A stretch of 64,000 nucleotides of DNA from Symbiodinium microadriaticum (lineage: Eukaryota; Sar; Dinophyceae; Suessiales; Symbiodiniaceae): positions 235,330-299,329 of the forward strand of contig LSRX01000323.1 in NCBI GenBank assembly GCA_001939145.1. Reading direction: 5' to 3'. The notes under the pieces are model-generated. The model saw nothing but the letters and a program-made list of their open reading frames with translations, was not told where the DNA came from and made no database searches. Shown in pieces: positions 16,601-27,949 of this stretch. Position 1 is the first letter of the stretch; each line of letters opens with the position of its first letter. A program made the position numbers and the translations under genes.

Positions 16601-19280
16601 GTCCGGCCTGGGGCCTCTCTGCGAGCTGAGCCACCGCCAAGGCAATGGCCCGTCCCTTCCACGGGGAAGTCTCCGGCATCACGATGCAGCTACCTACTTA
16701 TATGTCATGCATTACGTATATACCAAACAGAGATAAGGTTAATATACTATCATACTGTATATCTACAGACATACAGATTGATATGTTGCGTGGTTTCTAT
16801 TTTTACCGTATTGGTTTGTAGAGTTGTGCAGCCATCGAAGCATCTGTCAACTTTCAGATACACATCTCTCGTGGACGAGTGGCGTACTGCTCTCCTCGCG
16901 GCACATCATTGATCATCTGGAAGTGCCATCCTGGAAAGATAATAACACTCGCCAGAGTCAGCCCGCTACACGGGTCGGATACCCCTAAGCCCCTAATGAC
17001 AAAACCGTGTTCTAGTTGCCTTTACCTGCCGATATCCTGGGATGCTGGCTCTGCAAAGCGGCTGCTCGGAGCCCATCGAGGGCGGCTTCAGCCCTGCTGC
17101 ATCCTGGGCGAACCAGTGGCTACTACAAATTACTACAAATGAGTTGAAGGCTTAGCATCTTAGTCTCTGCGCTTCCCTCGGATAGGACAGAGGATGTGCA
17201 GAGGCTGAAGTGGTGAAAACATCATGTCGCAGCTGGGCATGTCCCGTGCCAAATCAGGCTCCAGCCATTGACGTCGCCAGCTTGCTTGGCCAGGGCCTAC
17301 GCGGGAATTGCAGGATTCCACGGATTCGACCCAGCTTGATGTGGCTTAGCTGTTCGCGCCGGCCACCTCTGCACGTCTCAGGGACTGGAAGGCAGCAATG
17401 AACTTCCCCTCGTCGGCCTCGGCCTCGTCTCATGGCGACGGAAACCGAGTCCAAGTTTGGCTTCTCTCGGAGTCCTCGCCCAGCAGGCACTGGAGCGCCA
17501 CGGACGATGCGGCAGCGAGCCTCTGATCAGGTCAAGACAGCGAAGAAGTTTCTCAAAGCTCCAGAAGCTTCTTCCGTGCCAAACTGGGGCGGCGACGGCC
17601 TAGAAATTCCCGCCTGCACAAATGGCACCACTTTGACACTTTCTGTGGCTCTTCTACCCGGAAAACTTGTGCTAGGCGAAGCCTTGCTGCGGACCGGACA
17701 CACTGCCGATGCCACAGCTGAGAGGAGTAGCCTCCTCGTATACGTCCAACATGTTGGACAGGTTTCTTTAAGATATCGTTGAATTCAGCAAGCAAGCCGT
17801 TGAACTGCTCTGGACGCATATGGCGGACGAACAGGCTCAGAATCAAGCCAGACTCAGACCCAAGAAGAGCTATATAAACAATGTCATCGTGCTTGCTCGG
17901 GCAGGGTTAAGCGGGTTCAAGGTATGTTCTAATACGACATGATACTACTATCTTGCACTATACTATGTTATAGTATGTTATACTATATTGTACTATATAT
18001 TATGTCGCACTCGCACGGCTCCTTGATCTCGCTGCCAAGTCTTCGCGGCCAGCTACCTAACAGACGCATGCTTCCTGCTGACTTCTCTCTGCCCTTGACG
18101 GGGCTCCCGCGAATGCCGATCCTCCGCTGCGACTCCTGCAGGTACAGGCGCAGGGGTCGCCTGATAGAATTTTACAATTTTTGCACCTTCAGTCAAGAGC
18201 TTCATACTCTACGCACGCCGCATGCCACTTGGACGTTCCCAGTTTCATCCCGGCGCGATTGGCCTGGCGCTGCCGGAGACATCATTCGCAGTGGAAGTGC
18301 TTCCGAAAGCAAGCAGCATGTCCTCGCTTGACTTCTGGCATTGACATGCTTTGATCGCCAGCTTTGCAGGACCTATGACCTATGACCAGTGTCTCGCTAA
18401 GCTCAATGGTCCTGGGCGAGCTCAGACCACAGGTCTGGCAGTTTCAGGAGGACAGCTGACAGCATCGCCGCCGCCTGCACGTGCAGAGCAAGAGCTCCGG
18501 CTTCTTTGCATCTCGGGTCTCGACCTCCGGAACACCGTGCTCGGGTGGCCTGGCGCATGTCTCAAGTTCCCTCCCATATGCATATGCACTTCCTTCCGGC
18601 TCGATTTCTTCGGAAAGGAAAGGCCTTTCGCCCAGCAAGATGCGGGCATGGGCGACGGCCTGGCATCCAAGCGATAAGAATGCTGCTCGACTCCGATCCT
18701 CGCCTCCAGGCCTCGGCTGCCCAACTGCCCGTGGCAGCATCCACCGTAGGCGGCGAGTCCTTCGAAGCCAGGCCGTTCTGCTCCTGGCTTGGGCCCAGCC
18801 CAAGGATGCGCATGCAATTCGTCGAATTCACCACGGCCTGCGAGGCGGCAGCTCGGCTGGGCCTGCATTCGATGCCAGGGTGAACATGAGACTGACCTGT
18901 ACATATCCCTGGGTGCCATCAGCCTTTGATGGCGCACACACCAGTGCAAGCCCTCAAGCATCGCGGACGAGACATCTAAGCTACCTATTCGTTGCGCAGA
19001 ACCCACCGCAGTGCCATTTTCATATCGTTTGCGCGGGCATTTGTCTGCTGCCCGGCAACGGTGTGATTGGCACCTGAACCATATCAGAGAAATACCTTGC
19101 AGGCCTCTATGGCTCTAGGGACCTGGGCAAGGACATGATTTCTACATAAGTGTAAAAAAGTACTGACCTCAGATCCAAACACCCCTCCTTTCCATTCCTC
19201 ACATTTCATAGGGAGAATCAACGACCTCTTGTTCCCATGACTGCTACTTACAATCCATTTTGATGGTTGGCCGATGTTGG
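16601..19280. other. unassigned sequence
   Basis: Both strands have medium-length open frames (plus 17432-17782 and 18481-19077; minus 17553-17846 and 18422-19006). None shows a motif I can name and the two strands are open over the same bases, so I cannot pick a coding strand. The minus frame near 17780-17846 (FVRHMRPEQFNGLLAEFNDI) is the most protein-like and might be an exon. Confidence 0.4.
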
Positions 19281-19283
19281 TGG

Positions 19284-22080
19284 TTAGATAGACAAGGTTT
19301 GCATTAACTTCTTAACTTCACAACACTGCATTACTCCGTGTTCAGGCTTCTGTTTCCCACTCCTCTTGGTCCGACGCCTCCCAAGCCGCCGTCGCTTTGG
19401 TGGCTTCTTGAGTCCCCGGGCCATGGCATGGCTGGAGGGCAGATTTGTGTTGTCTTCCTTGCGTGGCTCTTTTGAGGGTGGGTTCTGGATAGCACTTCCC
19501 TGCGTAGTGTTCTGATGGTTTACTGCTGTCAGTACTTGCTGTGTCATGTCGCTATTCTTAACTCTCATCGCTGTCACTGTTGCACTTTCTCTTAGAGGGG
19601 TTCTTGTCCGAGGAGTAAAGGTCGAGTAAAGGGATTGCACTTTCGCAACTAGGACTAGGACTCTGCAAGCTGTTTAGGCGGAAGGCAAGCACTTTGGCCC
19701 AGGCATATGGTGAGCACAAGACGACACCCTAACACAACCCCACACAAGCTACTAAAGCACTACAGTACTACAAGTAACTCCCAAAACACCCAAACCCAAT
19801 GAAAGGCACACGAATTCACAATGTAGGGTAGCTTTCCGCGAACGTAGATATCCATCCGCGCCTTCAACCCGCACTCCGTGCAAAAGCTGCTACGGCCCGT
19901 CCGGTGCCATTTGGGCTTCGCCCGAGCGACTACTCCGCTGTGTGCATGCGACACTGCACTCCACGCCAGGACCCGCTAAGCTGCAATGCGGTCAACAAGA
20001 CAGAACCATAGCAATACACTTGCGAGCAGGTTGCTCACATAGATGTTCGTGTCTCTAGTGACTTGAGTGAGAAAGATCTACAGAAGCGCCGCAGGCGTTG
20101 CCCCACAAAGAGTACCTTGTCGCATTTCTACGCCGGAAGGCCGATGATGCGCTGGTTTGTTGCGCGCAATGCGTTCCTGATGCACTTGCTTGATTGCCTC
20201 ACACAACCTGTGGGCATTTCCGCCACAAGTGTGATGTGGAACCGCATTTTGCACACTTGATAACCTGTCCATCCTTATCCCGTGGATTCAGTGCACCTGG
20301 GCCTCGGCCAAACCACCAGAATTACCCTTGCCCTGTCCTCCCTTTCCACCTGCAAAAGCACCTTGTGGAAGGAAAGTTGAGTAAGTTCTGGCATATGGCC
20401 CCTTGTCCAGTTTTGCCTGTAACCTCGGACCATGCTTGAAACCATACCGACGGTTTCTGCGAGGAGGTTTCCCGGAGTACCTACGCGTCAACGCCTGTGC
20501 GCTGAATCCGGCCATGTCCTCACCGGTGGCTGTTGATGGCGGGCAACGAGTACAGAAACTTCCACAGGCTGACGCGTTGGGATTCGGGGCAGTCCCAAAT
20601 GTGGGGAAATAGGAGTAGGCGTTGTGCTGGGTACGGTAGTTTCCTGGGTCTCCCACTCCTTCCTTCCTGCTGGTTTGGATGCCTGAGCCCACGTTCAAAC
20701 AAATGGACTTGTCACCGAATGCGCTCACTCTGCATTCTCATATTTCAACATCGTTGTGGGGAAGTGCTCCCCCTATGAACTGCAAAGGGCGATCAGTTTG
20801 CTCAGCAGTTGTTCTGAGGGACCTAAGGAGCATCCAGGCCAAACCCCCATGCCTGATCCCAAACCGCCTCGTGCTGAGCACGAGCTCGCAGCATATCAAA
20901 CCGCACAAGCAGTGCATCCAGACTCTCACCAGGAATCCGATGAAAGTTCATGAAATAACGATGGCACGAATGGATTGCTCCTGCTCTAATGGCAGGTACC
21001 TAGGGGCGAGAGTTCGCACCAACATCATCAAACTCGTCACTTGATTACCGCTTGCCAGGTCTACTCCACCATTTGCCAGCTGAACTGGAGGAATTTCACG
21101 TACCAATTACTTGCACTACCGGTTACTTGAAGCGCAGCGGTGGGAACCTTACGTTGTGGCTCAACGTCAGCGGCCGTGCTCAACATGATGTCACTGATCC
21201 ACGATCGTAGCGAGTAATGTTGGTTATGTTCCCGGAGGCACTTTAAGGGTAGTCGTTCCTAAGAACGGTGGTCCTGCATCGCCTACGTGGCGTGCTGTCG
21301 CGGTCCGTTGTCAAAACCTGTTGGTCTATGCGGTGCGCCTGGCATCATATACGCAAAGTAAGACCAAACCAGGGCACCAGCAAGACAAATCCATACCATC
21401 TAATTCATTGGCAACAAACCTTTGGACCCAACCCTGAAATGACTTGATTTTGGACTTAGCACTGACACGTCCTTGCAATCGGCATTCCTTGCGGGAAACA
21501 CGCTTAGGAGTCTTAAGGTGCATCTTCAGGTATTGTGCACGTTGAAATTCTCACGAAAACGCCCCACACTCTCACGCAACTGCTGCACATCATGCATCCT
21601 TGCTCCGTCCTGGGCTGATGCCCGGATGGAATCATGCGTCACCAAACTCTTTCCTTCAAAGTCGTCGTTTTGGTCATCCGCCAGAAAACTCCGCAACTCA
21701 CGTTTCACAGGAACGCTGTTCCCGTGATCAGAACCGTTTCCAGGAGACGATCACTCTCGCGTAGCATCTGCACAAGTTCTTGTTGATCACGAAGAAGCTG
21801 TGCAATCTCTTGGGCAAATAGAGCAACATCAGATCGACAACATGTCCTTCATGTTTGTGTCATTAACGCTCGCGTTCGGGTCACGCAAATTAGGGATGCT
21901 GAATGCTTCTTTGGCTGCCTTCGTATCAAATTGCTCGGTTTCATGTCGGAGGTCGTCTTGGGCATTACGATGTCAATGCCGGAAAAAAACAAGGGTGGTA
22001 AACATGGCAAGGCACGAGAGGAACATGAGCCCTGAACGAACACCCGACAGCCCCGCTACCAAGTTTATAAACGGATAGTT
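19284..22080 (-). pseudogene. decayed retroelement gag with CCHC zinc knuckle
   Basis: Minus-strand fragments in changing frames. A coiled-coil part near 21720-21840 reads ALFAQEIAQLLRDQQELVQM; 21526-21708 is a similar helical region (VQQLRESVGRFRENF). A Gly/Lys/Arg-rich part lies at 20288-20728. A perfect zinc knuckle at 20214-20258 reads KCAKCGSTSHLWRKC, spaced C-x2-C-x4-H-x4-C. The order, helical capsid-like part, basic linker, then knuckle, is that of an LTR-type gag. Stops and frameshifts separate the pieces, and no protease or polymerase follows that I can recognise. Confidence 0.6.
20214..20258 (-). other. CCHC zinc-knuckle segment
   Basis: Fifteen codons reading KCAKCGSTSHLWRKC. It is followed by PQVV and a UGA. 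This is the strongest evidence that the surrounding fragments come from a gag. Confidence 0.8.
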
Positions 22081-23817
22081 AACATGCAAACGTAAGCACT
22101 CGCGAGCTGCAGCAGAAATCAAGTACAAGACACATCTCAAGTGGGCACCAGTAGGGCTTGCTACCTTTCAACTACCCGAGCATGCGAATCTCCGCCTTCT
22201 GCCGTTCATACCGCTCACACAGCCCAGGACCCGATTGCTTTGCAAGCTGCAGCATTCGATGTCTTTTTCGATGAGCTCTTTCTCGCATTCGGAAACTCTA
22301 GATCTGCCCGACTAAGGAACCAGGCACACGGTTTTTGTGCCGAGCGGCCTGGTTGGAGTGGCAAGAGGCGACAAAGAAGTCACCTTCCTGGGTCCAGAGC
22401 GACGCGCCATGGAGCGCAGTCATACTGGTCGAAATGCACGGGGAATTTGCTCCTCCCGTGCATGTCGGTTAAAACAAAACGGTAATGAACGAATGCTTAG
22501 GCGCCTTTTGCGCAGGGAACGGGACATGATCATGCTAAAGGAAGCATGAACCGGCCGTTGAGACAGCAGCAGAAGGCATGCAAGTCGTTCGAAGCTACAA
22601 ACCAGGAAATTTCAAGGGCGGCGATGGCAACGACTACGAAACCTCAACCGTCACATTCTGCTCTCTGGCCCTTCCTTCAAAGCATGCTCTGCCACAGCAA
22701 ACTGCATCAACACGTTGGAAATGCCTGGAAAGCGTCACGGGGCCTCCCCGATACGCTTCTCACAAAACGGGACCTGCAAGGCCTCAGATGACTCAGATGC
22801 GGTGAGATTCTGTTTCTGCGTCTGCATCGGAAGATCAGGTAAGCTAGTGCAAAGGTCGCAGACGCAAGTTATCGACTGATTGGCAGCTGCCCGATACACC
22901 TCCCAACTCTGCTGCCATGGAGTTTGACATGTTTACCTCCATCTGTCAAGCTCATATCGCACAGGGAACTGAACAGAGAAACATTCTGCGAGCTCTTACA
23001 CAATAGATCATGCCAAAGCGGCTGGCCCCAAGGCTACGCAGGTGCACCACCGCAGCCAGCGTCGTGTCCAAATCCGGCTTCGCATCCTGACAGCTCTGGC
23101 ACTCTGTTCTTGACTATGATCTTCGAACGTATTTGGCCCAAGCCTCAACACAACGCGCTGTATCCGAAAACTGACTCCACAAAGTCACCGGTACCCGGAA
23201 CTAGCACTAGGACCCATCGCATGTCCTCGGCAGCATGTGTTCCGAGGCTGTCCTGCTTGATTCAGTCCTGAAGCATACCGTGCCGAGTTTGAAAGATCGT
23301 GTGGTGCAAACTTGTCTGGTTTCTCACTTGCTAGTGAAACACAAGACAACCCTGCAGCAGCTGCTAACCGCCTTTGAAAAGCATGTGAATTGCGGCTGTC
23401 CTGAGGCCGCGGGTCTACCACAACCTAGTTTGCACAGACCCTGTGGGACTGTGCCCAGGGCTGTGGTACCTGGCAGAAGGAGTGAACTTCAGGAAGATTG
23501 ATATCTGACACTTGAGATGCAGATCATTTCACTCCGGGGATTTCTGCTTTCCGGCAGCTGGTGCAGCTCAGTCGAACCGTCTGTTCCTCGCACACTGTTG
23601 GAAGTTCTGCTGCAAGTGGCAGCAAACTCGTGCGAAATGCATTGTCCGGTGCCAGCTGGGTGGCTCGGGATCAATCCCCTCTGTACGCGGCATGGAGCCT
23701 TGATTGAAACACTGTTACCTTATGAATTTGTACAACTGCTCTGGTCGAGCATGTCGAGCGAGATATTATTAAATCGCATGTGCTTAAGAAGCACCAAGCA
23801 AACAGAACCCGCCTGCC
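22081..23817. other. unassigned sequence downstream of the NDH-2 gene
   Basis: No gene recognised. Short frames on both strands lack motifs. It probably contains the 3' UTR of the NADH dehydrogenase gene at its right end. Confidence 0.4.
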
Positions 23818-26800
23818 TCAAATGCGCGTCAGGTCTCGGCCAAAGATTCGGCTTTTGATCCAGTCAAAGAGAACCAGGACACGATTGCGGAAGCTGACCT
23901 GTTTTACGATGTAGACGGAACGCCACAAAACAAAAGCCGCTAGCCCTTTGGACTGCGACATTGTGGTTTCGCCGACTCCCAGCTCTGCAACAGCTTGAGA
24001 CTGGCCTAAATAAGCTAAACGTCCTAAGTCTAGAAAGCGAAAGGGGACAGCTTCGGTCTGCCCTCGAAACTGCGCCATTGGCAGAAAGGCTGATCCTTCC
24101 TTGAGCACCGGGTGTGGCTGCGCCAGGTCATATTGTCTATTCAGCAGTCGGGCGACAAAGGCACCTTGCTGAGCTGCAACCTGTGCTGTGTTTGGGAATC
24201 GTACCTCGCCCACAGGGCGGGCACAGTCACCCAGAGCCAGGATCGACCCGGACGGCGCGCCGCAAACACGCAGCCAGGCATCCACGAAGAGCTGGCTGTC
24301 ATTTCCGCGTGCCTGTCACTGTGTGCGTGTGTGTGCAAGTTGCTCTAGCAAATTGACAAAGGAGAGACGTCTTAACATCGCTTCACCACTTCATCATGCT
24401 GCCGTTGCTTTTTTCCCGGACACAAGTCTATATCGGAGGGCCGCATAATACCAAGTTCTTTGCACCTGTAAAGATCAGGTGCTGGAAACCTACACGCCCA
24501 AATTCCCTGCTCTCATGCGCCTCGGACGCTGCAAGCTCTTCTTGGCGAGGGATCGCTTTATGCAAGTCTCTGACCAGGTCTTGGCCGATCTGCCCAGCCG
24601 CCCACACCACCAGGCCACATGGTAGGGCCTTCTGGTCGCTCCCATGATTCTTGTCGGCAATAAGAACCTGCTGCTTTCCGACTTCGTCGACAGTTGTTTC
24701 AAGAACAACTTCAATGCCTTGCGTTTCCAAAAACTCCTGTGCAGCTTGCTGCAGGCTCTCCCCAAAGTCAGGAAGTAGAGTCTTTCCTCGGTGGATGAGG
24801 ATTATACGAACCAAGGGCGCCAGCTTGGGGTAAAAGCGGCGAAGGTCGTTCCGGACGAAATCAGACAGCTCGCCACAGAACTCGCAGCCTGTAGGGCCGC
24901 CCCCGACCACAGCGAAAGTCAAAAGCCGCCGACGTTCCTCTGCAAGCAAACGCTCCGGTTGTGCAAGCAGCCCCTCAGCCCCTTCCAGTTTCTGCACCCC
25001 CAGCTAAGTAAACACATCATACTTGGGACATGGCGGCTCGTTTTGCGCATCAACCCAAGTGGCTTCTCGGCAATGACTTCAGTCGCTGATGCCGTGTGGC
25101 TTGCAAAAGCGGTGGAAATAAATGAGAAACGCATTCTGTCACGACGTGCGCATTATGCGTTCTACCAGTGACCAGGCACACGGGTTCAACTGGCTGTGTG
25201 TCCCGCGCATGCACGTGCACATGTGACTGCTTAAGCGATTGTTTCCTCAGCTGCTTCCGTATAAGTCTGTATTTCAGACAATTTCTATGATATGTGTGTA
25301 TTCTGGCAGCTGCGGGGTCTGGGACATTTCCAAGCCACCACTCCTCGTCCGACTTGCCAGGCAGATCGGCCGCTTCAAAGTTCAAAGTGACTCGTTTTCG
25401 CAATCGGCGAGCATCGTCAATGTTCTTTAAGAATAGGCAATGCTCATCCACACCTGGAATGGACACCGTCAGGCTTGGGTCACCTCAAGCTTCGGTCTGA
25501 TCCCTTGATGTGGCTTAAGACCCTCAGATCCTTTCAACGTGCAGCACGGGCATTTTTTTGACGAGTAGAGCCCTTGAAAAGATTCGCAGCTCTGAATGTC
25601 CTATAGCAGTATATGGCATGCAGCACAATGCAGCGACTCTGAGTTTTGAAGTGGGCACATCGGAAAGCCCGCCATGGTGACTCATTCCAGCAGGTCGTCG
25701 CAAAAGCATAGAATTCCTCACGATCCCTTACTCCCCCCCCCCCCCCCCTCTTCTTCGCAGATGCCTGGCACTCCCAGGGAGCTGGGCCGAAGCCCAACAG
25801 CAACCACCAAAACCTTGGCTGCAGAGTCTGCTGGGGGCGTGCTTAAGTGGCCCACGCCGTCTACATTTATAGCGGCCTTTGCTTTAGATTTGGCCCGCAC
25901 ATAAAAAAGGTCACGGTGCTTCTATGTACGAACAGTCGAGCAAATGGCTACGAAGATTTAAATTTAGATTTCGGCAGTAAGTACGACAACGGACGTTCGA
26001 CGACATGAAGAGCCTTGGCTCAAGGCTCTTTCATCACAAAGATCTTCTGTGTCGCTTCGCGGAGCATCATAGGGTAGGTTGAAGTCCTGCTCGGAACCTT
26101 CTGGCATTGGTTGCACCGAGATTTGCTTTGCCTCGACGTCCACGCTCTTGCAGGTACCTGGTGGCATTTGGGAGATTACTTTGATATCAGCTCGTTGAGC
26201 CTTCGAACACTGGCAAAACTCAAGCCTGACAGAGCTATCCACTCGAAAAAATGGCACCTCCGAGCTTACCTGTCTTGTGTACCTGTGTTTGGTCTGGCAA
26301 GACTACCATCCATCGGTCCTTGGCAGTACTCAATGGTGGGATTGGAGCTGCGTATGTGTTCCAGAATCGAGCGATACTCGACTGTGCCCACAGATGCGGC
26401 AGCAAGCATGGGTGTAAAAATGAAGTAGTTCCGTGGGGATACTACCGTCACATCGACTTTGCTAACATCAATGATTTTTGCTATAGCATGGGCTGCCCAG
26501 CCAGTGCCCAGAACCACCACTCTGGTCCTGCTCTCTTCTGCCGAGGCGTCCGGTGTCTGCGATTGGCCAGAAAGCCATGCTGGAAGCCGGGCCACATGCA
26601 GAAGGGCATCCTCGAATGTGTTACCGACTTCATCGATGGCCTGGGAGACGTCATCAGTGAGGGCTTTACGGTGTGTCTTGGAGCAGCGCCGAGGCAGGCT
26701 GCGCAGTTTCTGCAGTTGACGCGCACCCACCGACAGTACCGTCACAAGAATGGCACCGGCTCCATGTGCGGAGACCGGTCCAGTAGGATGTGCATCTGGT

Positions 26801-26874
26801 ACATGAGAACGGTAAGCAGGCCAAGAGGTTGCAGGCGAATGCTGGACTCTGGGCACGGCAAAGCCCAAATTCAT
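23818..26874 (-). CDS. type II (alternative) NADH dehydrogenase, six exons
   Basis: Exons on the minus strand: 26874-26319, 26157-26066, 25813-25765, 25453-25344, 24937-24533 and 24291-23818. They join in phase to 561 codons plus stop. The FAD-binding start is [29 protein letters not shown] follows; exon 3 gives [17 protein letters not shown]; exon 5 carries the NADH-binding fold ([17 protein letters not shown]) and VVWAAGQ; exon 6 carries ILALGDCA and the membrane-binding C-terminus ending [24 protein letters not shown]. The enzyme moves electrons from NADH to ubiquinone without pumping protons, usually at the mitochondrial inner membrane. About 145 extra N-terminal residues may include a targeting sequence. 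The start at 26874 is the first ATG in the open frame; a further 5' exon is possible. No intron has a GT donor (GA, GC, GC, GA, GC). Confidence 0.92.
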
Positions 26875-27940
26875 CTCACGGCTGGCTGGAACAACAACTG
26901 TTTGACGGCTTGAGGCCTGCAGCACATTGAGCCAACAGCAGGACTGCAATTACGATGGAAGGTTTCGCTGTTGCAGCGATGCTGTAGATGCGAGACATGC
27001 TGCAGCAAATACTTGTCAAGGAACCTGTCATGTGTCCAAAACTTCAAGAGTTTGCACAAATCTTGCTCATTCTGTCGAGGAGGCCGGACACTTGCTGCAT
27101 TTTGTGCACCCAGTTTTATAGGCCGCTTTTTGGCGCATGATTGCGCGACAACGACCCGGTCTAGTAGACGAGTCTGCCACAAAACACTCGGCTTCTCAAT
27201 TCTGAGACCCGCTTTTTGGAGTAACAATTTTCCAGTAAGGCAGAAGCAGTACCAATGAAGCAAGTGAGGGGAGGACTTTACGTAAGGTGAGATCGCTTTG
27301 CCCCGAATTCGATGCAGCTTCTAGACCTGCCCGCAACCGGTTTTCAGCAGGTTGCTAGTAACAAAAGTTCAGGATTTCCGATATTGCCTCATGCTAGGCG
27401 CCGTCTGCCTCGCAGGAAACTAATGGTGAGACAGATACTTCCGAATCGGGGTGATCTGATGGACCGGTCCTTCGAAAACCAGGGACCACCCAAAAAGGAG
27501 AAAGATCCAGGGGTGTAAGTGCCCGTGCTGGTCGTGCTATCCTATGCATTGCTATACTCTGCCATACCTTCTGACTGCGACTGAATGTTCCAATCCAGCG
27601 CCGCCTCCTGTGAGCGGCCACTCGTGGATGACCGAGCGCTCAGAAAGCTCAGAATTTGAGCCACTCCGGTTGCGCGGTTTCCACTGAAACAGCTACGCCG
27701 AGGAACCTGAGGAATGCGCAAGAATAAGCTTGGGCATAAGGCAACAAAAAGATGCTGGATTGCTGATTTGGCTCTGGTTTCGAACATCGAGCATAGCGTG
27801 TGCAGCGGTGGCAGAACTGCCTCAGAAGCCGAGGCCAAGACGCCAAATACCTTGGGAAACATAGCTTTTGTACAGCTTGGCAAATTTGACAGATGGCTTG
27901 CTGGCGCAGCCACCACGACTAGCACAGAAACACTCTCCCC
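26875..27940. other. spacer between NDH-2 and exchanger genes
   Basis: About 1 kb between two minus-strand genes. A last exon of the exchanger may lie in the right part, since the C-terminus is not seen. No other gene recognised. Confidence 0.4.
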
Positions 27941-27949
27941 CCCCCCAAC

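Noticed and set aside
18422-19077. Overlapping ORFs of about 195 codons on both strands
   Set aside because: Both strands are open, neither has a recognisable motif, and composition does not favour one. Not enough to call a gene.
26924-26940. TTGGCTCAA near the start of the NADH dehydrogenase gene as a possible leader relic
   Set aside because: Only nine bases match, the rest of the leader is absent, and the gene has five introns, so it did not come back from mRNA.
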